DNA of 64,000 bases from Desulfohalobiaceae bacterium S24 (GTDB taxonomy: Bacteria > Desulfobacterota > Desulfovibrionia > Desulfovibrionales > Desulfothermaceae): contig JAABTT010000008.1 in NCBI GenBank assembly GCA_011389765.1, positions 1 to 64,000 of the forward strand. The letters run 5' to 3'. The position numbers and the translations under genes were made by a program. Of this stretch, positions 42,169 through 50,123 are shown piece after piece. Position 1 is the first letter of the stretch; every line of letters begins with the position of its first letter. Below the pieces are notes generated by a model, which saw nothing but the letters and a program-made list of their open reading frames with translations, ran no database searches and was not told the origin of the DNA.

Positions 42169-42633
42169 TTAAAATCTATCAGCTGCTTCGGCGCCTTCTG
42201 AGTCCAGCATTCCGAAGGCCTCGGCATCCAGCAGGACCACGCCTTGTTCCTCCAGGATCTTGATGGCCTGGTCGTTATCGCTGAACCGAAAGATCATGAT
42301 CGCGTCTTTTTCCCTGAGCCCGGCAAAGGCATACATGTATTCCACATAGACCCGGGCCTTGAGCAAAGGTTTGAGCAGGCCGGCCAGACTTTTCGGGTGA
42401 TCCGGGATCTTCGCGGCCACGACTTCATTGACTTTGGCCGGAATCTGCTTCTGCATGAGAATTCGGCGGGCCGTGGGCACATCCGAGACAAGAAGCTTGA
42501 GGACGCCAAAATCCGAAGTTTCAACGAGATTCAAGGCCCTGAGATTAATCCCGGCCTCGCCCAGGGCCTCGGTGACCTCAAAGATCCGTCCCGGAGAATT
42601 TTCAATGAACACTGATATTTGTTTGAGTTTCAT
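42169..42633 (-). CDS. ACT-domain protein with two ACT repeats
   Basis: A 154-aa protein made of two ACT domains: KQISVFIENSPGRIFEVTEALGEAGINLRAL (residues 3-33) and, in the second half, RVYVEYMYAFAGLREKDAIMIF followed by DQAIKILEEQGV. ACT domains bind amino acids and switch enzymes or regulators; stand-alone tandem ACT proteins are often found with acyl-CoA ligases and IorAB genes in anaerobes. The ligand may be an amino acid or a derived acid. The chosen ATG (42633) follows GGAGAG; the track begins six residues earlier. It lies 20 bp after the thiolase gene and so is co-expressed with it. Confidence 0.9.
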   Translation of the reverse strand: MKLKQISVFIENSPGRIFEVTEALGEAGINLRALNLVETSDFGVLKLLVSDVPTARRILMQKQIPAKVNEVVAAKIPDHPKSLAGLLKPLLKARVYVEYMYAFAGLREKDAIMIFRFSDNDQAIKILEEQGVVLLDAEAFGMLDSEGAEAADRF

Positions 42634-42652
42634 CCTGTCTTCTCTCCTCAAG

Positions 42653-43864
42653 TCATCCGATTTTCAGAATCAAGGCCCCGCCTGTATCCCCGGCAGCACA
42701 GCCGGAAAACAGAAAGTACCCGCCCCCGTTCTGCACGGTTTCCTCAATGCCTTCAATCAGGCAGCGGGCCGCGGTTGGTCCCTGGGGATGGCCGAAAACC
42801 AGAGGGCTGCCGAAATTATTGAAGCCCATGGCATCGATGCCGAATTGTTTGGCCAGGAACAGATCGTTCACCGCAAACGGGTTGTGGGTTTTGAGGGTGC
42901 TGATGCTGTCCATTTGCAGCCCGGCCTTGTCCAGGGCCATGTGCGCCGCAGTGACCGGGGCCTTGGCCATGTAGCCCTTTTTGGCCCGGGAAAAGCCGTA
43001 GGAAATGATCCGGATCTCCCTGGCGGGGTCGGCGCTGTATTCCCGGGCTTTGTCCCGGGTCGTGACGACAAGGCCGGCATTGCCGTCGGCCGGATGAGTC
43101 TGGCTGCCGAAGGAATGGGCTCCGTTGGGCAACAGGGTTTTCAAGCCGGCCAGTCCCTCCTTGGTGGTGGGAAAAATCCCCTCGTCTTCGCTGATCTGCT
43201 GCGTTTTTTTCTTGCTCACCTGAATGTCCAGGGAGGTCATATACTTTTTCTGGAAGGCCCGGTCTTTTTCCAAGGCCCGCCGGTATTGTTCATAGCGCCT
43301 CAAGGCCAGTTCATCGCAGGCTTCTTTGCTGAATCCCTCTTCCCGGGCTACGTTCTCGGCGGTTTGGATCATCGGCTGTCCGGCCCAGGGATCCCGGTTG
43401 AAATTGTCCATGAGCCAGTTTTCGGAAATGACCTCGCCGCCGGGTCCATTGGGATTGGGCCAGACCGTGTGCGGACCGTTGGAGCACCTGTCGGTCATCA
43501 GGGTCCAGACCTGTTCGTACAATCCGGTCTCCACTCCCATCCCGGCCTGAAAGACGCAGGTCGCAGACGTGGTGCAGGCTTGACTGATGGTCATGGCAGC
43601 GGAGTTCGAGGGGCGATCTTCGAACCCTCCGATGCCGGTGAGGGCGGCCGCCCAGGGACCGGCATAAAACCAGGCGGGCTGTCCAATGGTCATGCCCAGA
43701 ATCAGATAATCAAAATCTGTGGGTTCAATGCCTTTTGACGACATCCAGCTCCTGGAGGTTTTTCCGGCCAGCTTGATGGGATGTTCGTTGGCCAGGCTGC
43801 CCTGCCAGCGGCAGAACGGACTGGAGAAATAACCGGAATAGGGGATATAGGCCTTGTTCAGCAT
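42653..43864 (-). CDS. Thiolase-family acyltransferase
   Basis: A 403-aa thiolase. The nucleophilic cysteine lies in TISQACTTSATCVFQAG (about 93), the C-terminal motifs are THNPFAVNDLF (histidine region), NNFGSPLVFGHPQGPTAARC and YFLFSGCAAGDTGGALIL with the second cysteine. Length fits the acetyl-CoA acetyltransferase group. It would cleave 3-oxoacyl-CoA or condense acyl-CoA units; with the 3-hydroxyacyl-CoA dehydrogenase it completes a beta-oxidation-type segment. It is the second gene of the minus-strand run and is followed closely by the ACT gene. AAAGGAGACC precedes the ATG. Confidence 0.92.
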   Translation of the reverse strand: MLNKAYIPYSGYFSSPFCRWQGSLANEHPIKLAGKTSRSWMSSKGIEPTDFDYLILGMTIGQPAWFYAGPWAAALTGIGGFEDRPSNSAAMTISQACTTSATCVFQAGMGVETGLYEQVWTLMTDRCSNGPHTVWPNPNGPGGEVISENWLMDNFNRDPWAGQPMIQTAENVAREEGFSKEACDELALRRYEQYRRALEKDRAFQKKYMTSLDIQVSKKKTQQISEDEGIFPTTKEGLAGLKTLLPNGAHSFGSQTHPADGNAGLVVTTRDKAREYSADPAREIRIISYGFSRAKKGYMAKAPVTAAHMALDKAGLQMDSISTLKTHNPFAVNDLFLAKQFGIDAMGFNNFGSPLVFGHPQGPTAARCLIEGIEETVQNGGGYFLFSGCAAGDTGGALILKIG

Positions 43865-44055
43865 GTGGGGTCTCCTTTATGACGGGTTTGTATTCGATTT
43901 CTTCGCTATCGAAATCGCTATCGGTATCGAAATCGATTTCTTTCTATCCAGAGGCTGCGGAATCTTCCCTGTTCCATGTAGCTTCGATCCTGATAACGAT
44001 ACGTTGCATTTCAATATTCCCACGGTTGTTCCGGTTTGGTGGCTTGTCCATGAGG
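43865..44055. other. Gap between ligase and thiolase genes with CGATTTCGATA-type repeat
   Basis: CGATTTCTTCGCTATCGAAATCGCTATCGGTATCGAAATCG (43895-43940) is a set of short direct and inverted copies of TATCGAAATCG. No gene. The ribosome-binding site of the thiolase gene lies at its left end. Confidence 0.5.
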
Positions 44056-45630
44056 TCACTGGACCGGTTGCAGATCGAATTCCGTATACTGATTGCGCAG
44101 GGTGTTTTTCTGAAGCTTGCCCGAGGGATTGCGGGGGACTTCTCCAAAAGCAATCTTTTCCGGCCACTTATATTTAGCCAGTCCTTCCTGTTCACAAAAG
44201 GCCAGAACCTCCTCAAAATCCAATTCTTCTCCCGGCCTGAGTTTGATGACCGAAAAAATAACTTCCCCGAGCCGGTCATCCGGATAGCCAATAACCGCCA
44301 GATCTTCAATCTTGGGATGCCGCCGCAGGACATCCTCGATTTCAGCCGGAAAAATATTCTCCCCGCCTCTGATGATCAAATCCTTCTGACGGTCGCAGAA
44401 AAAGACAAAACCCTCTTCATCCATGCGCACCAGATCTTCGGTATGCAGCCAGCCATTTTCAAGAATTGCGGCTGTTTTTTCCGGATTCCAGGCATATTCC
44501 TTCATGGTTCTGGGGCCTTTGACCAGCAGTTCCCCCACTTCGCCGGGGCCCAGCTCCCGACCTTCCAGATCAACGATCTTGAGCTCGGTGAATGCCGTGG
44601 CCTTGCCGATGGACCCCGGTTTTCGCAGGACGTCTTCATCGTAGAGATTGAGAATCCCGCCGCCCCCGCCTTCGGTGATGCCGTATATATTGCCCATTTT
44701 GACCTGGGGAAAAATCCGTTTGGAGTCCTCGAACAGGATCTGGGGGACGGGCTGGGCTCCGATTTCAATGTGCCTGAGATGGGAGAGATCGTAATCCTGG
44801 ACGTCAATTTCTCCGGCCTTGACGGCGCTGATCAAGTCGCTCCAGGTGGGCACCGTATTCCAGCCGCCAGTACATTGTTCATCGGCTATGGATTGTATAT
44901 AGCTTTTGGGGTTGATTTCCATGGGCATGAGCACCTTTCCGGCGGCAATATACGAGGGAAAGGATAAAAAGAGGCTGCCGCTGTGATAAAAAGGATGCGG
45001 GGCCAGGTAGACGCTTTCAAAACCTTCATTATAGGTCAAGGCATTGCCCAGGCCGATGTAAAAAAGAGTGCGGTGCGTATGGGCCACCGGCTTGGGAAAG
45101 CCCGTCGTGCCGGAGGTGAACATGACCTCCGCCATTTGGTCCTCCTCGGAGTCCTCGCAGCAATTGGAAGTGCTCCGGGTGCGGCATATTTCAGCCAGAG
45201 AAGTCATATCTTCCGGAACCGTGTCCCCGACGCAGATATAATGTTCACAGGGCAGTTCGGATTGAACGGATTGTACTTTCGGAAGGAAGCCTTCACCCAG
45301 GATCAGGACCTTTCCTCCGGTGACATCGGCGGCGTATTTGATATCTTTGCCGGCAAAACGAAAATTCAGGGGGGAGACCACTCCGCCGGCCTTTAAAACA
45401 GCCATATAGAGGATCCACCACTCAAAACTATTCATCATGAGGTGCAGGACAATATCCCCGTTTTGCACGCCGCAACTGTCTTGTAAAAAATGGGCGGCCT
45501 GATTGCTTTTGTCGTTGAATTCCTTCCAGGTGACAGACTCCCGCAAGCCCTTGGACGGCCAACTGGCGATCAAAAATTCCCTCTGGGGAAATTTCCGGGC
45601 ATTGAGATGACAAAAACGTGCAAAATTCAT
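44056..45630 (-). CDS. Acyl-CoA ligase (class I adenylate-forming enzyme), second copy in cluster
   Basis: A 524-aa AMP-dependent acid-CoA ligase, clearly different from the one at 37253-38818. P-loop EVMFTSGTTGFPKPVAHTH (about 170-188), GNIYGITEGGGGG, hinge HTEDLVRMDEEGFVFFCDRQKDLIIRGGENIFP and catalytic lysine in PRNPSGKLQKNTL at the C-terminus are present. The P-loop ends KPVAHTH in place of KGV. It is the first gene of the long minus-strand run and is divergent from the class I/II aminotransferase gene. GAGGAGGG precedes the ATG. Substrate not known; it may take up the acid imported by the TRAP system or formed from a keto acid. Confidence 0.92.
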   Translation of the reverse strand: MNFARFCHLNARKFPQREFLIASWPSKGLRESVTWKEFNDKSNQAAHFLQDSCGVQNGDIVLHLMMNSFEWWILYMAVLKAGGVVSPLNFRFAGKDIKYAADVTGGKVLILGEGFLPKVQSVQSELPCEHYICVGDTVPEDMTSLAEICRTRSTSNCCEDSEEDQMAEVMFTSGTTGFPKPVAHTHRTLFYIGLGNALTYNEGFESVYLAPHPFYHSGSLFLSFPSYIAAGKVLMPMEINPKSYIQSIADEQCTGGWNTVPTWSDLISAVKAGEIDVQDYDLSHLRHIEIGAQPVPQILFEDSKRIFPQVKMGNIYGITEGGGGGILNLYDEDVLRKPGSIGKATAFTELKIVDLEGRELGPGEVGELLVKGPRTMKEYAWNPEKTAAILENGWLHTEDLVRMDEEGFVFFCDRQKDLIIRGGENIFPAEIEDVLRRHPKIEDLAVIGYPDDRLGEVIFSVIKLRPGEELDFEEVLAFCEQEGLAKYKWPEKIAFGEVPRNPSGKLQKNTLRNQYTEFDLQPVQ

Positions 45631-45741
45631 GGCTCCCTCCTCTTGGCCCAGTGGTCTGGACCGCGTTGCGTTGCTGGACGTTTCCCAGGGAACAAAAGGC
45701 TCGCGGCGAAGGCATTACAATTAAGCTATAATTTAGCTATT

Positions 45742-45770
45742 TGGATACCAAACACCAGGACAATAGTCAA
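45742..45770 (-). promoter_or_regulatory. Possible promoter of the CoA-gene run
   Basis: On the minus strand TTGACT (45770-45765), 17 bp, then TATCCA (45747-45742), 112 bp before the acyl-CoA ligase ATG. The -35 is good, the -10 weak. The surrounding 280 bp gap (45631-45925) has no gene, but does have an AAGCTATAATTTAGCTA palindrome (about 45723-45739). Confidence 0.35.
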
Positions 45771-45925
45771 CACAAAATTTTAACTAGTGGCTGTTCCAGG
45801 AAAAGTTCTTCGTGTTGTGAAACAAACTGGAGTTTGCTATACCCGGAGTTCAGACCGATGGCCCAGACATCTTCGCCGGATGGAAAGAGACCCGGTGCTG
45901 TAAATCTCGTATGAAAGGAGTTCCA

Positions 45926-47119
45926 ATGACGCTTTTGACCGAAAAAATAAGCACATACCTGGAAAAGAGTTCCTGGATCAGAAAGATGTTCGAGGCTGGA
46001 ATCGAAATGAAGCAGGAATTCGGAGAAGATCGGGTCTATGACTTCAGCCTCGGCAATCCGGATCTGCCGCCTCCTGCAGAAGTAGGCGAGGCCCTGCAGG
46101 CCATAGCCCAAAGGTCGGCAGCTTCTTTATCTTTAGGCTACATGCCCAATGCCGGATTTCCGCAAATCCGTGAAGTCCTGGCCCGAAAAGTTTCCAAGGA
46201 GCAGGGGGTCTCGGCGGATAAAGACGACCTTCTCCTGACCTCCGGGGCCGCCGGAGGACTTAATTGCTTCTTTAAGGCGGTGCTTGATCCGGGAGACGAG
46301 GTTATCTGCCCGGCCCCGTTCTTTGTGGAATACACTTTTTACGCTGAGAATTTTGGGGCCCGGCTCAACCCCGTCCCTTCCAGGCCGGATGATTTTCATC
46401 TCGATCTGGAGTCCATTGCCCGGAATATTTCTGAAAAAACCCGGATTGTCTTGATCAATTCCCCGAACAATCCAAGCGGGCAGGTATATGATCTCCAGGA
46501 ACTCCGGGAACTGAGCGAAATCCTGAGGGCCGCAGGCAATCGCTTTGGGCGGCCGATTCTGCTGATTTCAGATGAACCCTACCGCTTTTTATGCTACGAT
46601 CAGGCGGAGGTTCCCTCGATTTTTCCTCTGTATGAACATAGCGCCGTAATCAGCTCTTTTTCCAAGAATCTCGCCCTGGCCGGGGAACGCATCGGCTACA
46701 TTCTCCTCAATCCCGAGCTGCGTGAAAAAAAGACCCTTATGAACGGACTCGTTCTGACGAACCGCATCCTGGGTTTTGTGAACGCCCCGACCATCGGTCA
46801 GCAAATTTTGGAATTTGCCGTGAATGCGGAAGTCGATGTCTCCATCTACGAACAGCGGCGGCAGCTCCTGGGCGATATCCTGACTGCCGCGGGGTATAAC
46901 TTTCTCTGGCCCAAAGGCGGTTTTTACTTCTTTCCCCGGGCCCCGGGCGGAGACGACCTCAAGTTCCTCGAGCGTCTCCGAGAGGAACGGATTCTGGCTG
47001 TTCCCGGATCGGGATTCGGTTTTCCGGGCTTTTTCCGGCTTTCCTTTTCTGTACCCGAAGCGGTGATCCGCAATTCCAGGGAGAGCTTTCTCCGGGCCAT
47101 GGCCGCGGCCTCAGGCTAA
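45926..47119 (+). CDS. Class I/II PLP-dependent aminotransferase
   Basis: A 397-aa fold-type I aminotransferase. Substrate and cofactor motifs are DFSLGNPDLPPP, LLTSGAAGGLNCFFKAVL, INSPNNPSGQVYD, ISDEPYR and the PLP-lysine segment SSFSKNLALAGERIGY; the arginine near the end lies in FFRLSFS. The family covers aspartate, aromatic and alanine-type transaminases. It is encoded divergently from the CoA cluster and may supply the keto acid for IorAB or the PanE-like dehydrogenase (inference). I choose the ATG at 45926 because AAAGGAG ends five bases before it; the track's first ATG (45911) overlaps that ribosome-binding site. Confidence 0.9.
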   Translation: MTLLTEKISTYLEKSSWIRKMFEAGIEMKQEFGEDRVYDFSLGNPDLPPPAEVGEALQAIAQRSAASLSLGYMPNAGFPQIREVLARKVSKEQGVSADKDDLLLTSGAAGGLNCFFKAVLDPGDEVICPAPFFVEYTFYAENFGARLNPVPSRPDDFHLDLESIARNISEKTRIVLINSPNNPSGQVYDLQELRELSEILRAAGNRFGRPILLISDEPYRFLCYDQAEVPSIFPLYEHSAVISSFSKNLALAGERIGYILLNPELREKKTLMNGLVLTNRILGFVNAPTIGQQILEFAVNAEVDVSIYEQRRQLLGDILTAAGYNFLWPKGGFYFFPRAPGGDDLKFLERLREERILAVPGSGFGFPGFFRLSFSVPEAVIRNSRESFLRAMAAASG

Positions 47120-47122
47120 GAG

Positions 47123-47151
47123 TTGACTGCTTTATGATAATGATATATCTT
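47123..47151 (+). promoter_or_regulatory. Promoter of the ffh-rpsP-trmD operon
   Basis: TTGACT (47123-47128), 17 bp, TATCTT (47146-47151), 43 bp before the ffh ATG. Spacing is ideal and the region is AT-rich compared with its surroundings. Confidence 0.6.
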
Positions 47152-47194
47152 AATGAATTCTTTTTGAAGCTTTTAGCCCGAACCCGAAGACCAT

Positions 47195-48682
47195 ATGTTT
47201 GAAAGCCTCTCCGACCGCCTGGACGGCGTCTTTAAGAAGATAAAAGGTCAGGGCCGCCTGGACGAAAAAAGTATTCAGGAGGGATTGCGCGAAGTACGCC
47301 TGGCCCTGCTGGAAGCGGATGTCAATTACAAGGTGGTCAAAGACTTTATTGATCGCGTCCGGGAACGCTCCCTGGGACAGGATGTCTTAGGCAGTCTCAC
47401 CCCGGGGCAGCAGGTCATTAAAATTGTGCATGAGGAACTGGTGCATCTCCTGGGCGGAGAGCAGGAAGATCTTCAACTGAAAGGCGGAGATCCGGCCATC
47501 ATCATGCTGGTCGGCCTGCAGGGGTCGGGAAAAACCACCACCGCGGCCAAACTCGCCCTGTATCTCCGGCAGCAAAAGCACCTCAAGCCCTACCTTGTTC
47601 CGGCGGACGTGTACCGGCCGGCGGCCATCGACCAGCTGCACACACTCGCCGCACAGCTCGAGGTTCCGGCCTATGCTTCCCATTCCGGCATGGACCCTGT
47701 GGAAATATGCTCCCAAGCCATCCGCTCCTCCCGGGAAGATGGCGCCAATGTGCTCATTTTCGATACAGCCGGACGCCTGCATATTGATGAAGGCCTGATG
47801 CAGGAACTGGCGGCCATCAAAGCCAGGACAAGCCCCCAGGAAATTTTGCTGGTGGCCGACTCCATGACCGGGCAGGATGCGGTGAATGTTGCCCAAAAAT
47901 TCGACGAGCTCCTTGCCGTCAACGGTGTGGTCCTGACCAAACTCGAAGGGGACGCCCGGGGCGGCGCGGCTTTGTCTATCCGCTCCATCACCGGCAAACC
48001 CATCAAATTCATCGGGACCGGAGAAAAATTAAGCGATCTGGAATCCTTTCACCCGGACCGGGTGGCCTCGAGAATTTTGGGCATGGGGGATATGTTGACC
48101 CTCATTGAAAAGGCCCAGAGGGAATTCGATGACCAGGAATCGGAACAGCTGGAACAAAAATTTCGCAAGGCTGAATTCGATCTGGAAGATTTCCGTTCCC
48201 AGATGCGTAAAATTCGAAAACTGGGTTCGGTTCAGGGCCTGATGAAGCTCATCCCGGGCATGGGAAAAATAAAGGATCAGCTTCAGGATGCCCAGCTTCC
48301 GGAAACAGAAATGTCCCGTATGGAAGCCCTGATCAATTCCATGACTCCGGAAGAGAGGAAAAAACCGAATATTATCAATTCGAGCCGCAAGACACGCATT
48401 GCCAGGGGAAGCGGGCATCAGGTCCAGGACGTGAACAAGCTCTTGAAGAATTTTTCCCAGATGCAGACCATGCTCAAGAAAATGAATGCTTCCGGAAAAA
48501 AAGGCAAAGGGCTGAAAGGCATGCCGGACTTGGGCGGCATGCAGGGCCTGGGGGGAATGCCCGGGATGGACCTTCCGGAGATGGCCGGCAATCCAACAGG
48601 CGGCGGCTCTGCTTCCAAAAAGAAAAAAGATCGGAAGAAAAAGAAGAAGTCCTACAGTCAGGGCAAAAAGAAAAAACGATAG
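47195..48682 (+). CDS. ffh: Signal recognition particle protein Ffh
   Basis: A 495-aa GTPase that binds signal sequences and 4.5S RNA and brings ribosomes to the membrane receptor FtsY. N domain residues 1-90 (FESLSDRLDGVFKKIKGQGRL); G domain with GLQGSGKTTTAAKLALYL (about 107), VPADVYRPAAIDQL, FDTAGRLHIDE and TKLEGDARGGAAL; methionine-rich M domain from about 320 (MKLIPGMGKI, the MTPEERKKPNIINSSRKTRIARGSG signature of 4.5S RNA binding). The C-terminus has a glycine/methionine-rich stretch and a lysine-rich tail, longer than usual. First gene of the translation operon; no strong Shine-Dalgarno. Confidence 0.97.
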   Translation: MFESLSDRLDGVFKKIKGQGRLDEKSIQEGLREVRLALLEADVNYKVVKDFIDRVRERSLGQDVLGSLTPGQQVIKIVHEELVHLLGGEQEDLQLKGGDPAIIMLVGLQGSGKTTTAAKLALYLRQQKHLKPYLVPADVYRPAAIDQLHTLAAQLEVPAYASHSGMDPVEICSQAIRSSREDGANVLIFDTAGRLHIDEGLMQELAAIKARTSPQEILLVADSMTGQDAVNVAQKFDELLAVNGVVLTKLEGDARGGAALSIRSITGKPIKFIGTGEKLSDLESFHPDRVASRILGMGDMLTLIEKAQREFDDQESEQLEQKFRKAEFDLEDFRSQMRKIRKLGSVQGLMKLIPGMGKIKDQLQDAQLPETEMSRMEALINSMTPEERKKPNIINSSRKTRIARGSGHQVQDVNKLLKNFSQMQTMLKKMNASGKKGKGLKGMPDLGGMQGLGGMPGMDLPEMAGNPTGGGSASKKKKDRKKKKKSYSQGKKKKR

Positions 48683-48774
48683 CATCGGGTTTGAACAAAC
48701 ACTCAGCCGTCTCCATCGTCACTGCAAAATTTTGAATTTTTCGGCAAAAATATCTACAATAGGAGAAAAAACAC

Positions 48775-49023
48775 ATGGCCTTACGCATTCGACTGACCCG
48801 GATGGGGTCAAAAAAAAGACCTTTTTACCGTGTAATCGCTGTGAACAGTGAAACCCGGCGTGATGGACGGGCTCTTGACTTTTTGGGACATTACAATCCC
48901 ATGGTTGAACCCAATGATATTCACATTGATAATGAAAAAGTCAAAATGTGGATGGATAAAGGAGCCAAGCCAACAGAGACCGTTATTTCCCTGCTGAAAA
49001 AATCCGACTATTACAACTCGTAA
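48775..49023 (+). CDS. rpsP: Ribosomal protein bS16
   Basis: An 82-aa small-subunit protein. [23 protein letters not shown] at the start and [11 protein letters not shown], then [16 protein letters not shown] are diagnostic. bS16 binds 16S rRNA early in assembly. Shine-Dalgarno AGGAG is nine bases ahead of the ATG. It follows ffh by 92 bp and precedes khpA, the usual order in this operon. Confidence 0.97.
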   Translation: MALRIRLTRMGSKKRPFYRVIAVNSETRRDGRALDFLGHYNPMVEPNDIHIDNEKVKMWMDKGAKPTETVISLLKKSDYYNS

Positions 49024-49070
49024 CATCGGCATATTTTCGCTTAACCCAGAAGTCCCTGTGGAGGTGTGAT

Positions 49071-49304
49071 ATGTTCAAGGAACTCATCGAGTACATCGCA
49101 AAATCTTTAGTGGACAATCCTGACCAGGTGGAAGTGGAAGAAGTTGGTGGAGAACAAACCTCCGTCATTGAATTGCGGGTGGCCAAAGAGGACTTGGGGA
49201 AAGTTATCGGCAGACAAGGCAGAACGGCCCGGGCGATGCGGACCATCCTCGGGGCTGTTTCAACCAAAGCCAAGAAAAGGGTTGTCTTGGAAATTCTTGA
49301 ATAA
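49071..49304 (+). CDS. khpA: KH-domain RNA-binding protein KhpA
   Basis: A 77-aa protein with one KH domain: [19 protein letters not shown] then [24 protein letters not shown], where GRQG is the RNA-binding GxxG loop. KhpA-type proteins bind many RNAs and often partner with KhpB (Jag). Located between rpsP and rimM, as in many bacteria. Good ribosome-binding site (GTGGAGGTG). Confidence 0.95.
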   Translation: MFKELIEYIAKSLVDNPDQVEVEEVGGEQTSVIELRVAKEDLGKVIGRQGRTARAMRTILGAVSTKAKKRVVLEILE

Positions 49305-49414
49305 CTCCTGCAATTTGAACGACCGAGAATTCACGATACAATTGCCGAAAGAACTCTTTTTTTCTCGCTGAGGCGGATGAGTTCCGTCTTTTAACAAGGG
49401 CAACCTGGAGCGAT

Positions 49415-49942
49415 ATGGAAATATCCGGCTTTATGACCGTGGGGAAGGTTGTAAAGCCTCACGGATTAAAAGGGGAGCTTTGTGTTATGCATTACACAGA
49501 CTCCCCTTTCCTTTTTCAGGAACTCAAGCGGATCTACCTCCGTCTTCCCGGAGGAAGGCCAAAGCGCTTTACTGTGGAGAGCGTCCGCCTCCATCAGGAG
49601 AAGCCTTTGATTTTTTTTCAAGAGATCGGCGGGCGGGATCAGGCCGAAGGCTTTCGCGGGGCAGAGCTCATGATCCGGCGCAAGGATCTTCCGGAAGAAG
49701 ACCAAAGTGCGATCCTGGTCGACGATCTCAGGGGACTGAATGTTATTCGCAGTGACGGCCTATATTTAGGGGCCATCCAGGAAGTGCAGGACCATGCCGG
49801 ACAGGAAATTTGGGTGATAGCCCATCCCGGAGGCCGGGAAATCCTCTTTCCCGCAGTCGATCAATACATCCTGGATCTCGACCTTGAAAGCAGGCAAGCC
49901 CGGATTGATCCGCCTCCCGGACTCCTTGAACTCTATATTTGA
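49415..49942 (+). CDS. rimM: Ribosome maturation factor RimM
   Basis: A 175-aa protein that assists 30S head assembly by binding uS19. The N-terminal RimM domain shows FMTVGKVVKPHGLKGELCV; the C-terminal PRC-barrel part has LRGLNVIRSDGLYLGAIQEVQDHAGQEIWVI and REILFPAVDQYILDLD. Complete, usual length. A palindromic repeat begins within the stop codon and separates it from trmD by 181 bp, unlike the tight spacing common in this operon. Confidence 0.95.
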   Translation: MEISGFMTVGKVVKPHGLKGELCVMHYTDSPFLFQELKRIYLRLPGGRPKRFTVESVRLHQEKPLIFFQEIGGRDQAEGFRGAELMIRRKDLPEEDQSAILVDDLRGLNVIRSDGLYLGAIQEVQDHAGQEIWVIAHPGGREILFPAVDQYILDLDLESRQARIDPPPGLLELYI

Positions 49943-50100
49943 AATTGGAAATTTGAAATTCGAAATTTGATGAGGCTTTATACAACACTTTGCATTTCTG
50001 CATTCTTTTCTTGCCAATTTCAAATTTCCAATTTCTTTAACAAGGACTTCAAGTGTATCGGAGCAACACATTTCCTTGTTTTCTATGACAGAGTTTAACC
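49941..50100. repeat. AT-rich palindromic element E1 (rimM-trmD gap)
   Basis: GAAATTGGAAATTTGAAATT (49941-49960) is the exact inverse of AATTTCAAATTTCCAATTTC (50016-50035). Right of it, 50041-50097 is the inverted counterpart of 59649-59711 (shared: AACTTCAAGGAC-type core, GAGCAAC, CTTGTTTTC, TGACAGAG). It is one of three related elements in this part of the window. Confidence 0.8.
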
Positions 50101-50123
50101 GAAAGACCCGATATCGCAAAACC

